A stretch of DNA of 23,420 nucleotides from an uncultured Lachnospiraceae bacterium (GTDB lineage Bacteria; Bacillota; Clostridia; Lachnospirales; Lachnospiraceae): the NCBI GenBank assembly GCA_946549155.1, contig CAMNQN010000017.1, forward strand, positions 1 through 23,420, in the 5' to 3' direction. Made by a program: the position numbers and the translations under genes. Position 1 is the stretch's first letter; the number at the start of each line of letters is the position of its first letter. The notes below the pieces were generated by a model. The model searched no databases. It saw nothing but the letters and a program-made list of their open reading frames with translations, and had not been told where the DNA came from. Shown here piece by piece: positions 1-8,048 of this stretch.

Positions 1-147
1 ATCATCAGGATTTCCTGGCGAACTGCCCCGGTGCCCGGAAGCGAAGGGCGGCTCCGTCCTAGCGTTTCTTGTATCCGGAGCAGTTTTCCAGAGGCATCTG
101 CCCGCCCGGCCCCGTCTTTTCCTGCGTCCTACAAATTAACAAAACAC
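1..147 (-). ncRNA. Candidate structured RNA element, left copy (partial)
   Basis: Read on the minus strand, this begins with a 38-bp block (110-147) that matches the block at 23257-23294 at 37 of 38 positions. Three shorter matches to the right copy follow in the same order: CTGGAAAAC (83-91), GGACGGAG (52-59) and GGCAG (23-27). The gaps are 18, 23 and 24 nt, against 18, 26 and 24 nt in the right copy. The minus strand can form GCCC/GGGC (46-49 with 33-36) and CAGG/CCTG (14-17 with 6-9) hairpins. No reading frame is conserved: the frame open through the core stops here after about 28 codons. The element runs off the window. I do not recognise it as a known RNA. Alternatives are a dispersed DNA repeat or the start of a mobile element. 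Confidence 0.4.
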
Positions 148-186
148 GAAGAACATTTACCTGAACAGTAACGCTTTCATCCTATC

Positions 187-224
187 AGCAAAATCTAACA
201 AAATCATAACAAAATACCGGAAAA
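187..224. repeat. Phased A-tracts / CAAAAT direct repeats
   Basis: CAAAAT occurs at 189-194, 199-204 and 210-215, twice as TAACAAAAT (196-204, 207-215), and another AAAA run lies at 221-224. The A-tracts start at 190, 200, 211 and 221, close to one helical turn apart, a pattern known to bend DNA. They lie just upstream of the left RNA-like element in its transcription direction. Whether they act as an upstream activating element is inference. Confidence 0.45.
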
Positions 225-250
225 GAAAAAAGACAGCCAAATGGCTGTCT
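225..250 (-). terminator. Rho-independent terminator
   Basis: A perfect 8-bp stem pairs AGACAGCC (231-238) with GGCTGTCT (243-250) around a 4-nt loop. On the minus strand it is followed by TTTTTTCTTTT, the classic intrinsic terminator form. It would end transcription from the ftsH-side genes about 240 nt after the stop of the secreted protein at 489, and insulates the element at 1-147. Confidence 0.8.
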
Positions 251-488
251 CTTTCGGAGAAGGTATTTCTCTTATGGGGTGTAGCAAAAACTATATAATG
301 TATTGGGGGGTTTTACGGTTATTATAATAGCATGAATATCAAAATAAGTGTGCACAAAGTTCACAAATTTTGCGTTTTGTTTTTATGTATTATGCCGATT
401 ATTATTTGTGACTTTTACCAATACGGTCGTCATTTTTAAGGTTCACGCTGATCAAATGCCATTTTTTTATGGAGGCGGAGCATATTTA
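251..488. other. AT-rich intergenic stretch, no gene seen
   Basis: About 240 nt of clearly lower GC than the neighbours separate the stop of the secreted protein from the terminator. There is a run of six G (305-310) and a TATAAT (323-328), but no -35 at normal spacing on either strand. No reading frame here has a ribosome-binding site plus convincing protein features. It is probably the 3' untranslated region of the minus-strand transcript. Confidence 0.5.
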
Positions 489-2456
489 TTATTTGAATTG
501 CTTTATCCGCACAGCTTCTGTATTGGGCAGCCGCTTGTTATAAACGATATTCTGAAAGTAGGTCTTACCAAATGCTTCTGAGCTGGAAGCGCTTACCTTT
601 TTGGCTGTCTCTGAGTTGGTACCGGTTTTATAAATCCTCTTGCTTCCTTCATAATAATCGTAGATGTATTTATACTGAGTCAGTTTCGTGCCGTTTACCT
701 TCCAGAGTGCAGCTCCCGCGCCGCCAATTCCATTCGTCCACCAGCTGTTATACAGAGCTTTATGCTTTTTACTATAACCAATCTCCGGTAATCCTTTCTG
801 AGAAAGGTTGCCGCAGTAAGCCACCTTATTATCCTTGATGGTAAATACCCAAAAGGCTTCCGGTCCGCCGGGGTAAACAGTATTTGCGCTTACAATCAGT
901 TCCGGAATACTGTCAGAATTTAAATGCAGGAGATAAAAGGACTTTGCTTTTACTGTTATGGTGTATTTTCCCTCCTTATAGGAGAAGGAAGTTTCCGCCT
1001 TTTTCAGGAACTTATAGTACAGACTCTTGTAATCAACCTCCTTTACCGTGACCGTACACTTGGCTGTTACTCCATTGGCTTTTGCAGTAATGACAGCCTT
1101 CCCCTTCTTTTTGGCAGTGATTTTTCCTTTGCTGCTCACCGTTGCCACGCCTTTATTGCTGCTGCTCCAGGTAACCTTCTTGCTCTTTCCTTTCACAGTA
1201 GCCTTCAGGGTCTCTGTTTTTCCCTCCTCAATAACCAGGGAGGAAGCATTCAGCTTGATCGAAGGCTTATTTACTGTTACCTTACATTTGGCGGATTTTC
1301 CATGAATCACTGCCTTAATGTAGGCGACTCCGTTTTCTTTTCCTGTAACCACACCACGGGCATTCACAGAAGCTACCTTCGCATTGCTGGAGGTCCACGT
1401 TACCTTTTTCAGGCTGCCTGAATGAGGGATACTGGAGCTGGCCGTCAGGCGAAGTGTTTTATTCTTCGGCAAATTAAGGGTCGCGCTGGTTCTGTTCAAA
1501 TGCACCTGGCATTTTTTGGTCGTTGCCTTGCTTTCAGAAGCCGAACCTATGATATGGTATCCATTTTTTTTATAAACGGATACTATCTTAAAATAATATT
1601 TTTTATTGGAATCCAGCTTTCCTATGGTATACTCTGTCCGGTCTCTGCCCACATCAATGACCTTCGCAGCTCCATCCGGATTGGCTGTGTAAAAAATTCG
1701 ATATCCGGTAACCATATCCTGGCCCTTAATCCGGGAATCGTAGGCTCTTTCCCATGTCAGTTTGATCTGATTGCAATTTAATGCCTTGGTCGCTTTCACT
1801 TTCGGCTTCACCGGATCATAGGGAATCACCTGACTATTTTGATTCAGATAATACACCTGCTCGCTGCTCATGGCCTTCGACAGTACGGTCCCCACCAGAC
1901 TCGTCCCTGTTTTCCCGCCTTTTGCCTTTTGGATCCGTTCCTTTAACTTCCATGGTTCATCAATCGCATCCTCTGAAAATTGGTCTGCGGAGGAAGCAAC
2001 GCTGTTCCAGGCCCGCACGGCAGCGGTGGTACAATTATGAAATAACAAATCCCCCAGCTTTTCATAATAGCTGTTTTTCTGAAAATAACGTCCAATCGCC
2101 GCCGCATCGGAGGCCGAAATGGAGATGGTTTTATAGGCAAAGCTCTTATAAACATTGGGAGATGCCCCCTCCACGTTATAATAAGCGCCTCCCTGTGCGG
2201 CAAGCTCCCCCCTGTATCCATCCCGCATACCTAATGTTACCTGCTCCTTGGGCTTCAGGATATAGGGACCTACCTCTATTTTCTTTGAACTCATATTTGT
2301 TATAACTAAAAACGCGTGGCCAAAGTCCTTCAGTCCATTATCATTCGATACAATGCTTAAAACAGCGTCCCCCGTATTCCAGGCAAATGTTTTTACCGAA
2401 AACAGGACCATTACAAAAAACAGCAGGCATAAAAATCGTTTTCCTCTTCTTTTCAT
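489..2456 (-). CDS. Secreted multidomain protein with FN3 and two Big_2 Ig-like domains
   Basis: An exported protein of about 655 aa with unknown function. Residues 1-26 (counted from an upstream GTG at 2459) form a signal peptide ending near KTFA-W. A globular domain (about 27-190) follows, with FGHAF (His48) and FHNCTT (His141, Cys143), which recalls papain-like/NlpC-type cysteine enzymes but is not diagnostic. Next come a fibronectin type III-like segment (about 220-315), two bacterial Ig group 2 repeats (about 320-395 and 400-475; SSN..VA.V and G.A.I motifs), and a C-terminal domain of about 150 aa often seen in secreted Lachnospiraceae proteins. ATG at 2456 is preferred over GTG at 2459 because it sits 7 nt after GGAGG. 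It starts 30 nt after the ftsH stop, so it is probably cotranscribed with ftsH. The cell-surface role is inference. Confidence 0.85.
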   Translation of the reverse strand: MKRRGKRFLCLLFFVMVLFSVKTFAWNTGDAVLSIVSNDNGLKDFGHAFLVITNMSSKKIEVGPYILKPKEQVTLGMRDGYRGELAAQGGAYYNVEGASPNVYKSFAYKTISISASDAAAIGRYFQKNSYYEKLGDLLFHNCTTAAVRAWNSVASSADQFSEDAIDEPWKLKERIQKAKGGKTGTSLVGTVLSKAMSSEQVYYLNQNSQVIPYDPVKPKVKATKALNCNQIKLTWERAYDSRIKGQDMVTGYRIFYTANPDGAAKVIDVGRDRTEYTIGKLDSNKKYYFKIVSVYKKNGYHIIGSASESKATTKKCQVHLNRTSATLNLPKNKTLRLTASSSIPHSGSLKKVTWTSSNAKVASVNARGVVTGKENGVAYIKAVIHGKSAKCKVTVNKPSIKLNASSLVIEEGKTETLKATVKGKSKKVTWSSSNKGVATVSSKGKITAKKKGKAVITAKANGVTAKCTVTVKEVDYKSLYYKFLKKAETSFSYKEGKYTITVKAKSFYLLHLNSDSIPELIVSANTVYPGGPEAFWVFTIKDNKVAYCGNLSQKGLPEIGYSKKHKALYNSWWTNGIGGAGAALWKVNGTKLTQYKYIYDYYEGSKRIYKTGTNSETAKKVSASSSEAFGKTYFQNIVYNKRLPNTEAVRIKQFK

Positions 2457-2486
2457 CACTCATCCTCCACTCCACCGGCCCTTTTC

Positions 2487-4301
2487 TTACTCCTTCGTAT
2501 CAAAAAGCGCCTCAAACTCTTCCCGGCTAACCTTTTCCTTTTCCATCAGAAGCGCCGCGCTCCGGTGCAGTACCTCCTCATGCTCCTGAATCAGCGTCCT
2601 TGCCTGCTGATAGGCCTCGTCAATGATCCGTTTCACTTCCTCGTCGATCTGCGTCGCCACCTGTTCGCCGTAGGCTCTGGTGTGAGCCAGATCCCGCCCG
2701 ATAAAGATCTCGTCATCGCCCTGCTCATAATTGATCAGCCCCAGCTTCTTGGACATACCGAACTTGGTCACCATGGACCGGGCGATGCCCGTGGCCTGCT
2801 TGATATCCTGGGAAGCGCCGGTGGTCACATCGCCGATCACCAGCTCCTCTGCCACCCGTCCGCCCAGGCTGACCACAATATTCTGAAACATCTGATTTTT
2901 CGTGTTGAACATCTCATCCTTCTCCGGCAGCGGCATGGTATAGCCAGCAGCCCCTCTGCCCGTGGGAATGATGGAAATCGTGTGCACCGGTCCCACATCG
3001 GGAAGGAGATGGAACAGGATGGCGTGGCCGGACTCGTGGTATGCCGTAATCCTTTTCTCCTTCTCGGAAATAATCCTGCTCTTTTTTTCCGCGCCAATTC
3101 CCACCTTGATAAAGGCCCGCTTGATATCCTCTTGGACAATATATGCTCTCTTATCCTTGGCCGCCATAATGGCCGCCTCATTCATCAGGTTTTCCAGATC
3201 AGCCCCCGTAAATCCGGCGGTGGTTCTGGCGATTTCCCCCAGATTCACATCGTCGCCCAGCGGCTTTCCATTGGAATGCACCTTCAGGATCTCTTCCCTG
3301 CCCCGGATATCCGGACGTCCGACAGCGACCTGACGGTCAAACCGGCCGGGACGAAGAATGGCGGGATCCAGAATATCCACACGGTTGGTGGCCGCCATCA
3401 CAATAATCCCCTGATTGACCCCAAAGCCGTCCATCTCCACCAGAAGCTGATTCAGCGTCTGTTCCCGCTCGTCATGTCCGCCGCCCATACCGGTGCCTCT
3501 CCGTCTGGCCACCGCGTCGATCTCGTCGATAAAAATAATGCAGGGCTGATGCCGCTTCGCATCCTCGAACAGGTCACGGACCCGGGAGGCCCCCACGCCC
3601 ACAAACATCTCCACAAAATCGGAGCCTGAAATGCTGAAAAACGGAACCCCGGCTTCCCCTGCCACCGCCTTGGCCAGCAGGGTTTTTCCGGTACCGGGAG
3701 GCCCCACCAGGATAACTCCCTTGGGGATTCTGGCCCCCACCTTCAGGAATTTTTCCGGCTCCTTTAAAAATTCCACCAGCTCCTGCAGATCCTCCTTCTC
3801 CTCCTGGAGACCGGCCACATCCTTAAACAGGATCCGCTTGGAATCCGGCGTAATCATCCGGGCCCGGCTCTTGCCAAAATTCATCATCTTGGTGTTTCCG
3901 CCGCCGGCCTGCCGGTTCATCATGGCCATAAAGAAGATCAGCAGCGCCCCCATCAGCAGAATCGGCAGCATGGTGGTAAGAAATACGCTGTCCCGCTCCA
4001 CATCCCGCACTTCCACATCCAGATTATAAGCCTCCAGCGTCTCCTGGGCTTCCAGCACATCCGATACATTAACCGTATTCACCGATCCGTCCTTGATGGT
4101 AAACACCAGGCTTCCCGTGGGAACCTCCTGATTCTGAATCACCTCCACCTTCACGACCTCGCCCTGATCCAGCAGCTGCTGGAATTCCTTCCAGGTACGG
4201 TTCGCTCCGGTGCCAAAATTTTGCCGTAGGCTGAACACCAGCACCAAAAAAATCAGGCCCGCCAGCAAGTAAAAACTCATGCCTCTTGTACTCTTATTCA
4301 A
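2487..4301 (-). CDS. ftsH: ATP-dependent zinc metalloprotease FtsH
   Basis: A membrane-anchored AAA+ protease that extracts and degrades membrane and short-lived cytosolic proteins as a hexamer. At 604 aa it has the normal length. TM1 is about 9-27, the extracytoplasmic domain about 28-107, and TM2 about 108-128. The AAA module has Walker A GPPGTGKT (200-207), Walker B IIFIDE (255-260) and the second region of homology ending ILRPGRFDR (to 323). The zinc site is HESGH (422-426), with the Asp of ASQDI (about 499) as the likely third ligand. Translation appears to start at TTG (4301), 10 nt after AAGGAG; the next ATG, eight codons in, has no ribosome-binding site and would cut into the N-terminus. 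It lies 51 nt downstream of hpt, the same tilS-hpt-ftsH order as in B. subtilis. Confidence 0.97.
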   Translation of the reverse strand: MNKSTRGMSFYLLAGLIFLVLVFSLRQNFGTGANRTWKEFQQLLDQGEVVKVEVIQNQEVPTGSLVFTIKDGSVNTVNVSDVLEAQETLEAYNLDVEVRDVERDSVFLTTMLPILLMGALLIFFMAMMNRQAGGGNTKMMNFGKSRARMITPDSKRILFKDVAGLQEEKEDLQELVEFLKEPEKFLKVGARIPKGVILVGPPGTGKTLLAKAVAGEAGVPFFSISGSDFVEMFVGVGASRVRDLFEDAKRHQPCIIFIDEIDAVARRRGTGMGGGHDEREQTLNQLLVEMDGFGVNQGIIVMAATNRVDILDPAILRPGRFDRQVAVGRPDIRGREEILKVHSNGKPLGDDVNLGEIARTTAGFTGADLENLMNEAAIMAAKDKRAYIVQEDIKRAFIKVGIGAEKKSRIISEKEKRITAYHESGHAILFHLLPDVGPVHTISIIPTGRGAAGYTMPLPEKDEMFNTKNQMFQNIVVSLGGRVAEELVIGDVTTGASQDIKQATGIARSMVTKFGMSKKLGLINYEQGDDEIFIGRDLAHTRAYGEQVATQIDEEVKRIIDEAYQQARTLIQEHEEVLHRSAALLMEKEKVSREEFEALFDTKE

Positions 4302-4352
4302 CGGTTACTAACTCCTTCCAAAATATAATTCCAGGCTGTATTTGAGGAAAAT

Positions 4353-4883
4353 TTATTCTTCCTCAAAGGTGACCACCCCAATATAGGGCAGATTGCGATA
4401 TTTCTGCGCATAATCCAGTCCATATCCCACCACAAACTCATCCGGAATCTCAAATCCGGTATAATCCACCTTGACCTCCTTCACCCTGCGCTCCGGTTTG
4501 TCCAGCAGGGTACACAGCCGCAGGCTGGCTGGCTTCCGGTTGCTCAGGTTCTCCAGCAGGTAGCTCAGTGTGCGTCCGGAATCAATGATATCCTCAATCA
4601 CCAGAACATCCTTATCCTGCAGCGGCTCATCCAGATCCTTCACCAGCCTTACCACGCCGCTGGATTTCGTATCGTCCCCGTAGCTGCTGACCGACATGAA
4701 GTCCATGGTCACCGGCACCGTAATCCGTTTTGCCAACTCACAGGTGAAAAAAACACTTCCCTTAAGGATACATACCAGATGTACGGTACGTCCCGCGTAA
4801 TCCTGGCTAATCTGCTTTGCCAGCTCCGCAATTCTGGCGTTTACCTTTTCTTCTGACAACATAATGTGAATCTGTTCTTTCAT
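4353..4883 (-). CDS. hpt: Hypoxanthine phosphoribosyltransferase
   Basis: This purine salvage enzyme joins hypoxanthine or guanine to PRPP, giving IMP or GMP in the cytosol. At 176 aa it has the family length. The PRPP-binding loop is EDIIDSGRT (97-105). An early KGS (41-43) matches the pyrophosphate-binding turn, and the flexible-loop segment SVSSYGD lies at 64-70. Its ATG overlaps the tilS stop as ATGA (4880-4883), with GGAGG 7 nt upstream, which indicates translational coupling. The tilS-hpt pair is conserved in Firmicutes. Confidence 0.96.
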   Translation of the reverse strand: MKEQIHIMLSEEKVNARIAELAKQISQDYAGRTVHLVCILKGSVFFTCELAKRITVPVTMDFMSVSSYGDDTKSSGVVRLVKDLDEPLQDKDVLVIEDIIDSGRTLSYLLENLSNRKPASLRLCTLLDKPERRVKEVKVDYTGFEIPDEFVVGYGLDYAQKYRNLPYIGVVTFEEE

Positions 4884-6352
4884 GCCTTGCCCTCCATCAT
4901 TTGTATTTTTATTATCTTATCGCTGTATTCCGTCACCTTGGCTCCTTCGCTGATGCGCCAGCCCACCACCCACAAAATATGGGAGCCCTCCGCCAGAAGC
5001 AGGACGTGATCCCGCTCCTCCCTGGGGATTTTCTGGTCGATCATATAATCCTTCAGTTTCTTTTTTCCGCCTGCCCGATTCACAATAAGATAATCCCCAG
5101 TTCGCCTGGTTCTTAAACAGACATTATCTTTTATTGTATCATAAGCCAACCATTTCGTATACTTTTTTTCCGGAAAAGTACGCAGATTTTCCGTCCGGCT
5201 CACGAAATCCACCCGGAAGGTGCAGCCCATAAATTCATAATCGCCGCTGCCGCAAATCGGGATTTGCGCTTTCTCCTCCGCCGCTTTTTCCCCCGGCAGC
5301 ATCAGCCACAGCTCCTCCCTCCGGCGCACTCCCCGAAGGCCCCCGGGGAAATCCATCCGCCTGCCGCAGGGCATCCCTGCCAGCCGCTTCATGGCCTCAA
5401 AATGAGCTTCTATGTAATCCTTCAGTCCCCGGCCTGCCAGCAGGCGCTCCACTGCCAGCCGTAGGATATATTCCTGCATCAGCTCCTCCTCCGCCAGGAA
5501 GCGGGGAAGGCTGATGACAGCCGCCCGGCCCGCGGGCTGCCCCACCGGCCCCAGCTCCCACTCCTTCACGCATCCTGCGTATTTGCGCTCCGCCTCCGCC
5601 CGCAGATAGGCCTCCGCCTTCTGTAAATGCCGGGCCGCCTGGGCCATATGCTTTACACTCTCCTGGTTAACCTCCCGCTCCATCTTCGGCAGGATCTCCA
5701 GGCGGATTTTATTCCTGGTATATTCTGTCTCCCTGTTCGTCTCATCCATGCGCCAGGCAAGCTGCTGCTCCTCCAACCATGCCTCGATCTCCCTCCTTGA
5801 GACAAAAAGCAGCGGACGTATCACCTGTACTCCCGCCCCTTTGCTCCGGGGCCCGGGCAAAGCTTCCCGCACCGGAAGTATTCCTCCCAGCCCCCGCAAT
5901 CCGCTGCCGCGGGCTAAATTTAGCAGCACCGTCTCCGCCTGATCGTTCTGATTGTGGGCCACCGCGATTTTGTTGGCCCCAAGCTCCCGGCAGCACGCCT
6001 CAAATACACGGTAGCGCAGCCGCCGTCCGGCCTCCTCCGGAGATTCTCCCGTCCGTTTCGCCTCCCCCTTCATATCCACCTGCCGGATTACGCAGGGAAC
6101 CTCCCACTCCCTGCAGATTCGCTCCACAAAGGCTGCGTCCTCCAGACTGGCTTCCCCCCGCACGCCGTGCTCCACATGCACCACCGTGATGCGAAAAGGG
6201 CACTGTCCCCGGTAAAGGCGCAGCACCGCCAACAGACACACAGAATCCGCTCCGCCGGATACGCCGGCGATCACATGATCCCCCGGCAGAAGCATTTTAT
6301 ATTTCTCAATGGTATTTTTCACCTTATCCGCAAATTTATCAATTGTTTTCAC
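4880..6352 (-). CDS. tilS: tRNA(Ile)-lysidine synthetase
   Basis: TilS attaches lysine to C34 of the CAU-anticodon tRNA-Ile, so that it reads AUA and is charged with isoleucine. It is essential in bacteria. The protein is 490 aa, typical of the long form. The N-terminal ATP-pyrophosphatase P-loop is SGGADS (32-37), followed by a substrate-binding middle region. The C-terminal TilS domain contains LRTRRTGD and KKKLKDYMID and ends near the stop. The start is GTG (6352), preceded by GGGAG at 7 nt; it overlaps the end of spoIIE by 14 nt. In B. subtilis two genes (yabS, yabT) lie between spoIIE and tilS, but here they are directly fused in one overlapping unit. Confidence 0.96.
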   Translation of the reverse strand: MKTIDKFADKVKNTIEKYKMLLPGDHVIAGVSGGADSVCLLAVLRLYRGQCPFRITVVHVEHGVRGEASLEDAAFVERICREWEVPCVIRQVDMKGEAKRTGESPEEAGRRLRYRVFEACCRELGANKIAVAHNQNDQAETVLLNLARGSGLRGLGGILPVREALPGPRSKGAGVQVIRPLLFVSRREIEAWLEEQQLAWRMDETNRETEYTRNKIRLEILPKMEREVNQESVKHMAQAARHLQKAEAYLRAEAERKYAGCVKEWELGPVGQPAGRAAVISLPRFLAEEELMQEYILRLAVERLLAGRGLKDYIEAHFEAMKRLAGMPCGRRMDFPGGLRGVRRREELWLMLPGEKAAEEKAQIPICGSGDYEFMGCTFRVDFVSRTENLRTFPEKKYTKWLAYDTIKDNVCLRTRRTGDYLIVNRAGGKKKLKDYMIDQKIPREERDHVLLLAEGSHILWVVGWRISEGAKVTEYSDKIIKIQMMEGKA

Positions 6353-7826
6353 CTTTTTTCTCCCATATCCGGCCCACCAGCACCGTCATATCATCCCGGG
6401 CCTCAAACTGCCTGCGAATCAGGATCTGTTCCAGCAGCCTTCTGGCATATTCCCGGGCATTATCCGTCGCCACCCGGCGGATCAAATCCTCCAGCTGCTC
6501 CTGAGGCAGGGCATCCGCCGCCCCGTCCGTCATCATAATAATCACATCTCCCGCCAGCAGCTGCCGCTGCGTGGTCTCATAATCCGCCGTCTGCAGCATT
6601 CCGGCAGGCAGCGCCGTGCAGGTAATCATCTCCAGTTCCTCCCCCCGCTTCAGGCAGGTGGCGCAGGCGCCGGCCTTTACCATACTGCAGCTTCCATTAT
6701 ATAAATCCACCATACACAAATCAATAGTGGAAAAAATCCGCATGTGATCCTGCAAAATCATGGAGGAATTGATCATCCGCATGGCCGTATCCCGGGAAAA
6801 GCCCGCATCCAGGAACTGCTCCAGAAGCTCGATAACCTTCTCGCTCTCCCGGCAGGCCTCCGCCCCGGTTCCCATGCCGTCCGCCAGGCTCATCACCACC
6901 TGACCGCAGTCCCCCTGCCAAAAGGCAAAGCTGTCCCCCGATACCAGTTCCCCCTTCTTCGTCATCCGGGCAATTCCGCAGAACATCTGATAGCGGGTAT
7001 CTGTCACATAGTGGAAGGTGTCGTATTCCCGCCGGATGGTGAGGCGGCAGTCCCTGGCCGGCACCAGCCGAAATCCCAGCACCTCGGAAATGATGCCTCC
7101 CACATCCTTCGCCTGAACAGAGCTTCCATCCGTCACCCGCATTGTCACATACACCTCCGGATGCTCCTCGTCCCGGCTGAATATCCAGGCATTCCTGCAC
7201 TGAATTTTCTCATATTTCAATTCCTTTTCCAGCTTCCGCAGATCCTTTTCCCGCAGTCCCTGAAGCTGGTATAGCCGCTCCGCCATCTGCTTTAACAGCT
7301 CCGCCGTGTCCTGAATCTGCTCTCCCGCTGCCGTCCGCTGCTCCAGCAAACGGTTGCTCCACATCAGATCCACCCGTTCCCGGAGAAAGGCTTCCTTCAT
7401 AGCTCCTATCAGCTCCTCCCCCCGGGCACAAAATTCCTGAAATTCCAAAAGCTCCCGGGAGCCTGGCTCCCGTCCCTCCTCCACTGCCTGAAGGCAGCCA
7501 TAGAGCTGGCGGCAGCATTCATAATAGCGTTCTCCCCAGCAATCCTCCTCTTTGGGGCACTGGCTGCACTGGCGTTCCCGCACCTGCGCCAAAATATGCT
7601 CCACCTCTTCATCCCCGAAGTGCTCCTTTTTTCCCGGCATAGCCTGGTAGCTCTCCGCCAGCTGCCAAAATGCCTGCGCATAGCGCTCCATATATTCCCG
7701 GCCCGGCAGGACTGCGGCCTGGGCCGCAGCCTCCTCCCTGGGCGCCTCCCGAAGCAGCGCCCGCCCAATCTCCAAAATCACCCAAAATCCGCTGACAATC
7801 AAGGCTGCAGCCACAAATTCCACCAT
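6339..7826 (-). CDS. spoIIE: Stage II sporulation protein E-like PP2C phosphatase, short form
   Basis: SpoIIE dephosphorylates the anti-anti-sigma factor SpoIIAA in the forespore and so activates sigma-F. Here only one membrane segment (about 2-22) precedes a cytosolic part; the family's usual ten-span N-terminal region is absent, and the product is 495 aa against about 800. The central region keeps the C-x2-C-x5-CW cluster (87-97) and a predicted helical, charged stretch (about 160-210). The PP2C domain keeps its acidic metal-site motifs: SGDSF (296-300), ADGMGTG (315-321), TDGAAD (433-438) and ARDDMT (476-481). ATG 7826 is chosen because GGGGGA lies 5 nt upstream. An in-frame ATG at 7862 lies inside the promoter -10 area and has no ribosome-binding site. 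Gene order (divIC before, tilS after) supports orthology. Confidence 0.88.
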   Translation of the reverse strand: MVEFVAAALIVSGFWVILEIGRALLREAPREEAAAQAAVLPGREYMERYAQAFWQLAESYQAMPGKKEHFGDEEVEHILAQVRERQCSQCPKEEDCWGERYYECCRQLYGCLQAVEEGREPGSRELLEFQEFCARGEELIGAMKEAFLRERVDLMWSNRLLEQRTAAGEQIQDTAELLKQMAERLYQLQGLREKDLRKLEKELKYEKIQCRNAWIFSRDEEHPEVYVTMRVTDGSSVQAKDVGGIISEVLGFRLVPARDCRLTIRREYDTFHYVTDTRYQMFCGIARMTKKGELVSGDSFAFWQGDCGQVVMSLADGMGTGAEACRESEKVIELLEQFLDAGFSRDTAMRMINSSMILQDHMRIFSTIDLCMVDLYNGSCSMVKAGACATCLKRGEELEMITCTALPAGMLQTADYETTQRQLLAGDVIIMMTDGAADALPQEQLEDLIRRVATDNAREYARRLLEQILIRRQFEARDDMTVLVGRIWEKKGENN

Positions 7827-7867
7827 AAAATCCCCCTTCCGGTCCAACGCATTAAGAACCATCCATC

Positions 7868-7900
7868 ATTATACATGGCACAGCCCACCGTTTTTGTCAT
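7868..7900 (-). promoter_or_regulatory. Candidate Spo0A-type promoter of spoIIE
   Basis: On the minus strand ATGACA (7895-7900) and TATAAT (7868-7873) are separated by 21 bp. That is far from the sigma-A optimum, but it is the spacing described for Spo0A-activated sporulation promoters in Bacillus, including spoIIE. TTTGTCATT overlaps the -35 on the plus strand, and TGTCGAT (7927-7933, minus) lies about 30 bp upstream; both resemble the Spo0A box TTTGTCGAA. Regulation by Spo0A is inferred from these and from the gene's identity. Confidence 0.5.
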
Positions 7901-7934
7901 TTTGAAGGAGGAACAGGAAGAAACTCATCGACAC

Positions 7935-7969
7935 AAAAAGCCGCGGAATGCGTTTTCACATTCCACGGC
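7935..7969 (-). terminator. Rho-independent terminator after divIC
   Basis: An 11-bp stem (7940-7950 with 7959-7969, one C/A mismatch) with an 8-nt loop is followed on the minus strand by TTTTT. It ends the yabP-yabQ-divIC transcript about 80 nt after the divIC stop and separates it from the spoIIE promoter. Confidence 0.8.
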
Positions 7970-8048
7970 GTTTCGCGTCTCTTTCTGTCCGGCAAATCCT
8001 GCTCATCCGGCCTAGTACACCGGCTTGGCCATCCAAAAGCTCCCGGAC

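Noticed and set aside
2565..3629. A 354-codon open frame on the plus strand opposite ftsH
   Set aside because: It is the complement of a strongly conserved gene in GC-rich DNA, has no ribosome-binding site and no recognisable domain.
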